The position numbers and the translations under genes were made by a program. DNA of 35,262 bases, from the NCBI GenBank assembly GCA_050305935.1, contig JBNLGG010000044.1, positions 1 to 35,262 of the forward strand, written 5' to 3'. How positions within the stretch are numbered: position 1 is the stretch's first letter; each line of letters begins with the position of its first letter. The notes beneath the pieces were generated by a model. The model saw only the letters and a program-made list of their open reading frames with translations, had not been told where the DNA came from and ran no database searches. Positions 33,924 through 35,262 of the stretch are shown piece after piece. Source of the DNA: CAJXNP01 sp050305935. Its GTDB lineage: Bacteria > Bacteroidota > Bacteroidia > Cytophagales > Cyclobacteriaceae.

Positions 33924-35063
33924 CTACCCGAATATTTCCTGTAGTTTTTTCTCCAGCGAGGATCCTCTCAGGTTTTTAGCAATAATATTCCCGTCACGAT
34001 CGATTAACACAGTAAAGGGAATTCCTTCGACATTATAAATAGCGGCGGCTATCGAATTAAAATACTGAAGGTCTGAGACATGAATCCACCCAAGGTTATC
34101 GGCTTTGATGGCATCCAGCCACGCATCGCGCGACCTATCCAATGACACCCCGTAAATCTCAAAACCTTTGCTTTTATACTCATTGTACATTCGCACTACA
34201 TTGGGGTTCTCCTTCCGGCAGGGACCACACCATGCTGCCCAGAAGTCAATCAGCACTACTTTTCCCCGAAGTGAGGACAACGCAACTGTGTCACCTTCCG
34301 GGTTTGGTAATTTAATCTCCGGTGCTGGCTGGCCAATCGCAAGCTTTCTTGCATTGGATAATTGATCCTTGAATGTCTGCAGGTGTTTGGAAGTCGGGTA
34401 TTTTTCCTCTACGCCACTGATCACGCTTTCCACCAATTCAATATTATTATCCAGGCTAATGTACGTCAGGGTAGAAAGCGTCGCAATGGTAGGTTCCGCG
34501 GTTTCAATATACGCGGCTATTCTGGCTTCCTGCTCCTTTTGAAGGTCTCCCACCTCCTCTGTCAAAAGCCTGATCTGATCCATGTCTCCCTCGGTTTGGG
34601 CATCGACATACTGCTGATTGATAGAGGCATACCTGGCATTAAATTCTTCAAATATTTTTTCTACTTCCTGTATCTGCTTCATTTCAATGCTACCTGACAC
34701 GTTAAAGGTATCGCTCATACCTGATCCACCTGCCACAATTTCCAGATCAGAGTCATTTAAAATGAGCACTCTTTTTTGTAAGTCCCCAACATTCAGACGG
34801 TAGTAATCAGGTTCCGACACTTCCACGAGAAATTCAAATTCATGATCATCACCTAATTCAAAAGTATCGATCGCTATTACCTGGCTGTTTTCATCAATCC
34901 TTTCCAGCACTACCCTGTTATTTTGCGGATTTAGTACTTTGCCAGAAATTTTTATACCATCCTGCAAATCTTCCTTATTCGCCGAACCGGAACCCGCTCC
35001 ACACGATGTCAACAAAATGGCGATCGCCATGAATGCCAGTAATATGTTTTTTCTTTCTTTCAT
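33924..35063 (-). CDS. TlpA-like thioredoxin lipoprotein with DUF4369-type N-terminus
   Basis: A 379-aa envelope thiol-disulfide oxidoreductase. The lipobox LLTSC gives lipid-modified Cys21. Residues about 35-125 match the DUF4369 beta domain (GIKISGKVLNPQNNRVVLERI), a helical spacer follows (about 130-235), and the C-terminal 140 residues are a TlpA/AhpC-type thioredoxin domain with FWAAWCGPCRKENP and the cis-Pro site VEGIPFTVL. The family reduces or repairs disulfides of exported proteins, for example in cytochrome c maturation. The start is 6 bases after the gatB stop, so the two form an operon. Confidence 0.9.
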   Translation of the reverse strand: MKERKNILLAFMAIAILLTSCGAGSGSANKEDLQDGIKISGKVLNPQNNRVVLERIDENSQVIAIDTFELGDDHEFEFLVEVSEPDYYRLNVGDLQKRVLILNDSDLEIVAGGSGMSDTFNVSGSIEMKQIQEVEKIFEEFNARYASINQQYVDAQTEGDMDQIRLLTEEVGDLQKEQEARIAAYIETAEPTIATLSTLTYISLDNNIELVESVISGVEEKYPTSKHLQTFKDQLSNARKLAIGQPAPEIKLPNPEGDTVALSSLRGKVVLIDFWAAWCGPCRKENPNVVRMYNEYKSKGFEIYGVSLDRSRDAWLDAIKADNLGWIHVSDLQYFNSIAAAIYNVEGIPFTVLIDRDGNIIAKNLRGSSLEKKLQEIFG

Positions 35064-35069
35064 GCTATC

Positions 35070-35262
35070 TCAATTAACTGATTTCAATTTATCCTGCAAT
35101 AATTGGTTTGTCACCTTTGGGTCAGCCTTGCCCTTCGTCGCTTTCATCACTTCGCCCATAAACATCCCAATCAATCCTTTTTTTCCTTTATTATATTCCC
35201 TTGCCTTGTCAGGGAATTTGTTTACAATTTCCTCCACTACTTTAGTCAGTGAATCGCTGTCA
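35070..35262 (-). CDS. gatB: Aspartyl/glutamyl-tRNA amidotransferase subunit B, 3' end
   Basis: The minus-strand frame running in from the window edge ends with a TGA at 35072-35070. The last 64 residues include SLTKVVEEIVNKFPDKAREY, KKGLIGMFMGEVMKATKGKA and VTNQLLQDKLKSVN, the YqeY/GatB C-terminal helical tail. GatB, with GatA and GatC, converts Glu-tRNA(Gln) to Gln-tRNA(Gln). Only this part is in the window, so the N-terminal domain cannot be assessed. It is followed after 6 bases by the TlpA-like gene. Confidence 0.88.
   Translation of the reverse strand, partial: DSDSLTKVVEEIVNKFPDKAREYNKGKKGLIGMFMGEVMKATKGKADPKVTNQLLQDKLKSVN

Noticed and set aside
1..35262. CRISPR arrays, rRNA or tRNA genes, integrases or transposases
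   Set aside because: None seen on either strand: no regular spaced repeats, no cloverleaf-like sequence noticed, and no recombinase motifs. A covariance-model scan was not possible, so small RNAs could have been missed.

Overview
The window looks like chromosomal DNA of a member of the Bacteroidota, most likely of the order Cytophagales. Several gene families are typical of that phylum: a periplasmic Reg_prop/Y_Y_Y sensor, a DUF3078 outer-membrane protein, a DUF2807 protein, a DUF4861 lipoprotein, a TlpA-like lipoprotein with a DUF4369-like N-terminus, and a secreted protein with what looks like a type IX secretion C-terminal domain. Shine-Dalgarno sequences are mostly absent, and several upstream regions carry the Bacteroidota -7 box TAnnTTTG. 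The assignment rests on protein resemblance recalled from family knowledge; no search was run. One scaffold gap of 98 N (7223-7320) lies inside a redoxin gene.

Layout. 1-986: a winged-helix regulator and membrane protein operon, leading into a gene cut by the window edge. 1084-2741: a HipA/HipB-type toxin-antitoxin pair with a 14-bp inverted repeat upstream. 3082-4415: an extradiol dioxygenase (YgiD-like) and a DinB/YfiT-type protein, closed by a hairpin terminator. 4503-7712: an SMP-30-like lipoprotein, a Ppx/GppA phosphatase with a TTG start, and a two-domain redoxin. 8092-11385: a large two-propeller sensor that ends in GAF and coiled coil with no kinase. 11399-12989: an SDR oxidoreductase divergent from a ceramidase-like CREST membrane hydrolase. 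13010-17127: a secreted protein of unclear function, a MacB/FtsX permease, a possible frameshifted small membrane protein, and a DUF3078 protein. 17185-19495: GalE, and a divergent secreted protein.

19621-21403 is an AT-rich islet of minus-strand genes: a cysteine-free DsbD/CcdA-like membrane protein, a tiny protein overlapping a 67-aa protein, and a TIMP/NTR-like protein. Two imperfect direct repeats of about 40 bp bound it. 21442-26822 carries MtaB and MiaA, two enzymes that modify A37 of tRNA. Between them lie a cysteine-free ArsC-like protein, a DUF2807 protein and a DUF4861 lipoprotein, with two copies of a 130-150 bp palindromic intergenic element at 24167-24484. 26986-35262 holds lipoproteins, a bPH domain protein, an ABM-fold protein, a Gfo/Idh/MocA oxidoreductase, a SulP transporter, a TlpA-like lipoprotein and the 3' end of gatB.

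Most of the window is ordinary chromosomal content. The parts most worth a second look are the CREST hydrolase with its complete Ser/His/Asp/HxxxH set, the kinase-less two-component-like sensor, the repeat-bounded islet with its cysteine-free DsbD-like protein, the repeated intergenic element, and the possible frameshifted small gene at 15641-15890.
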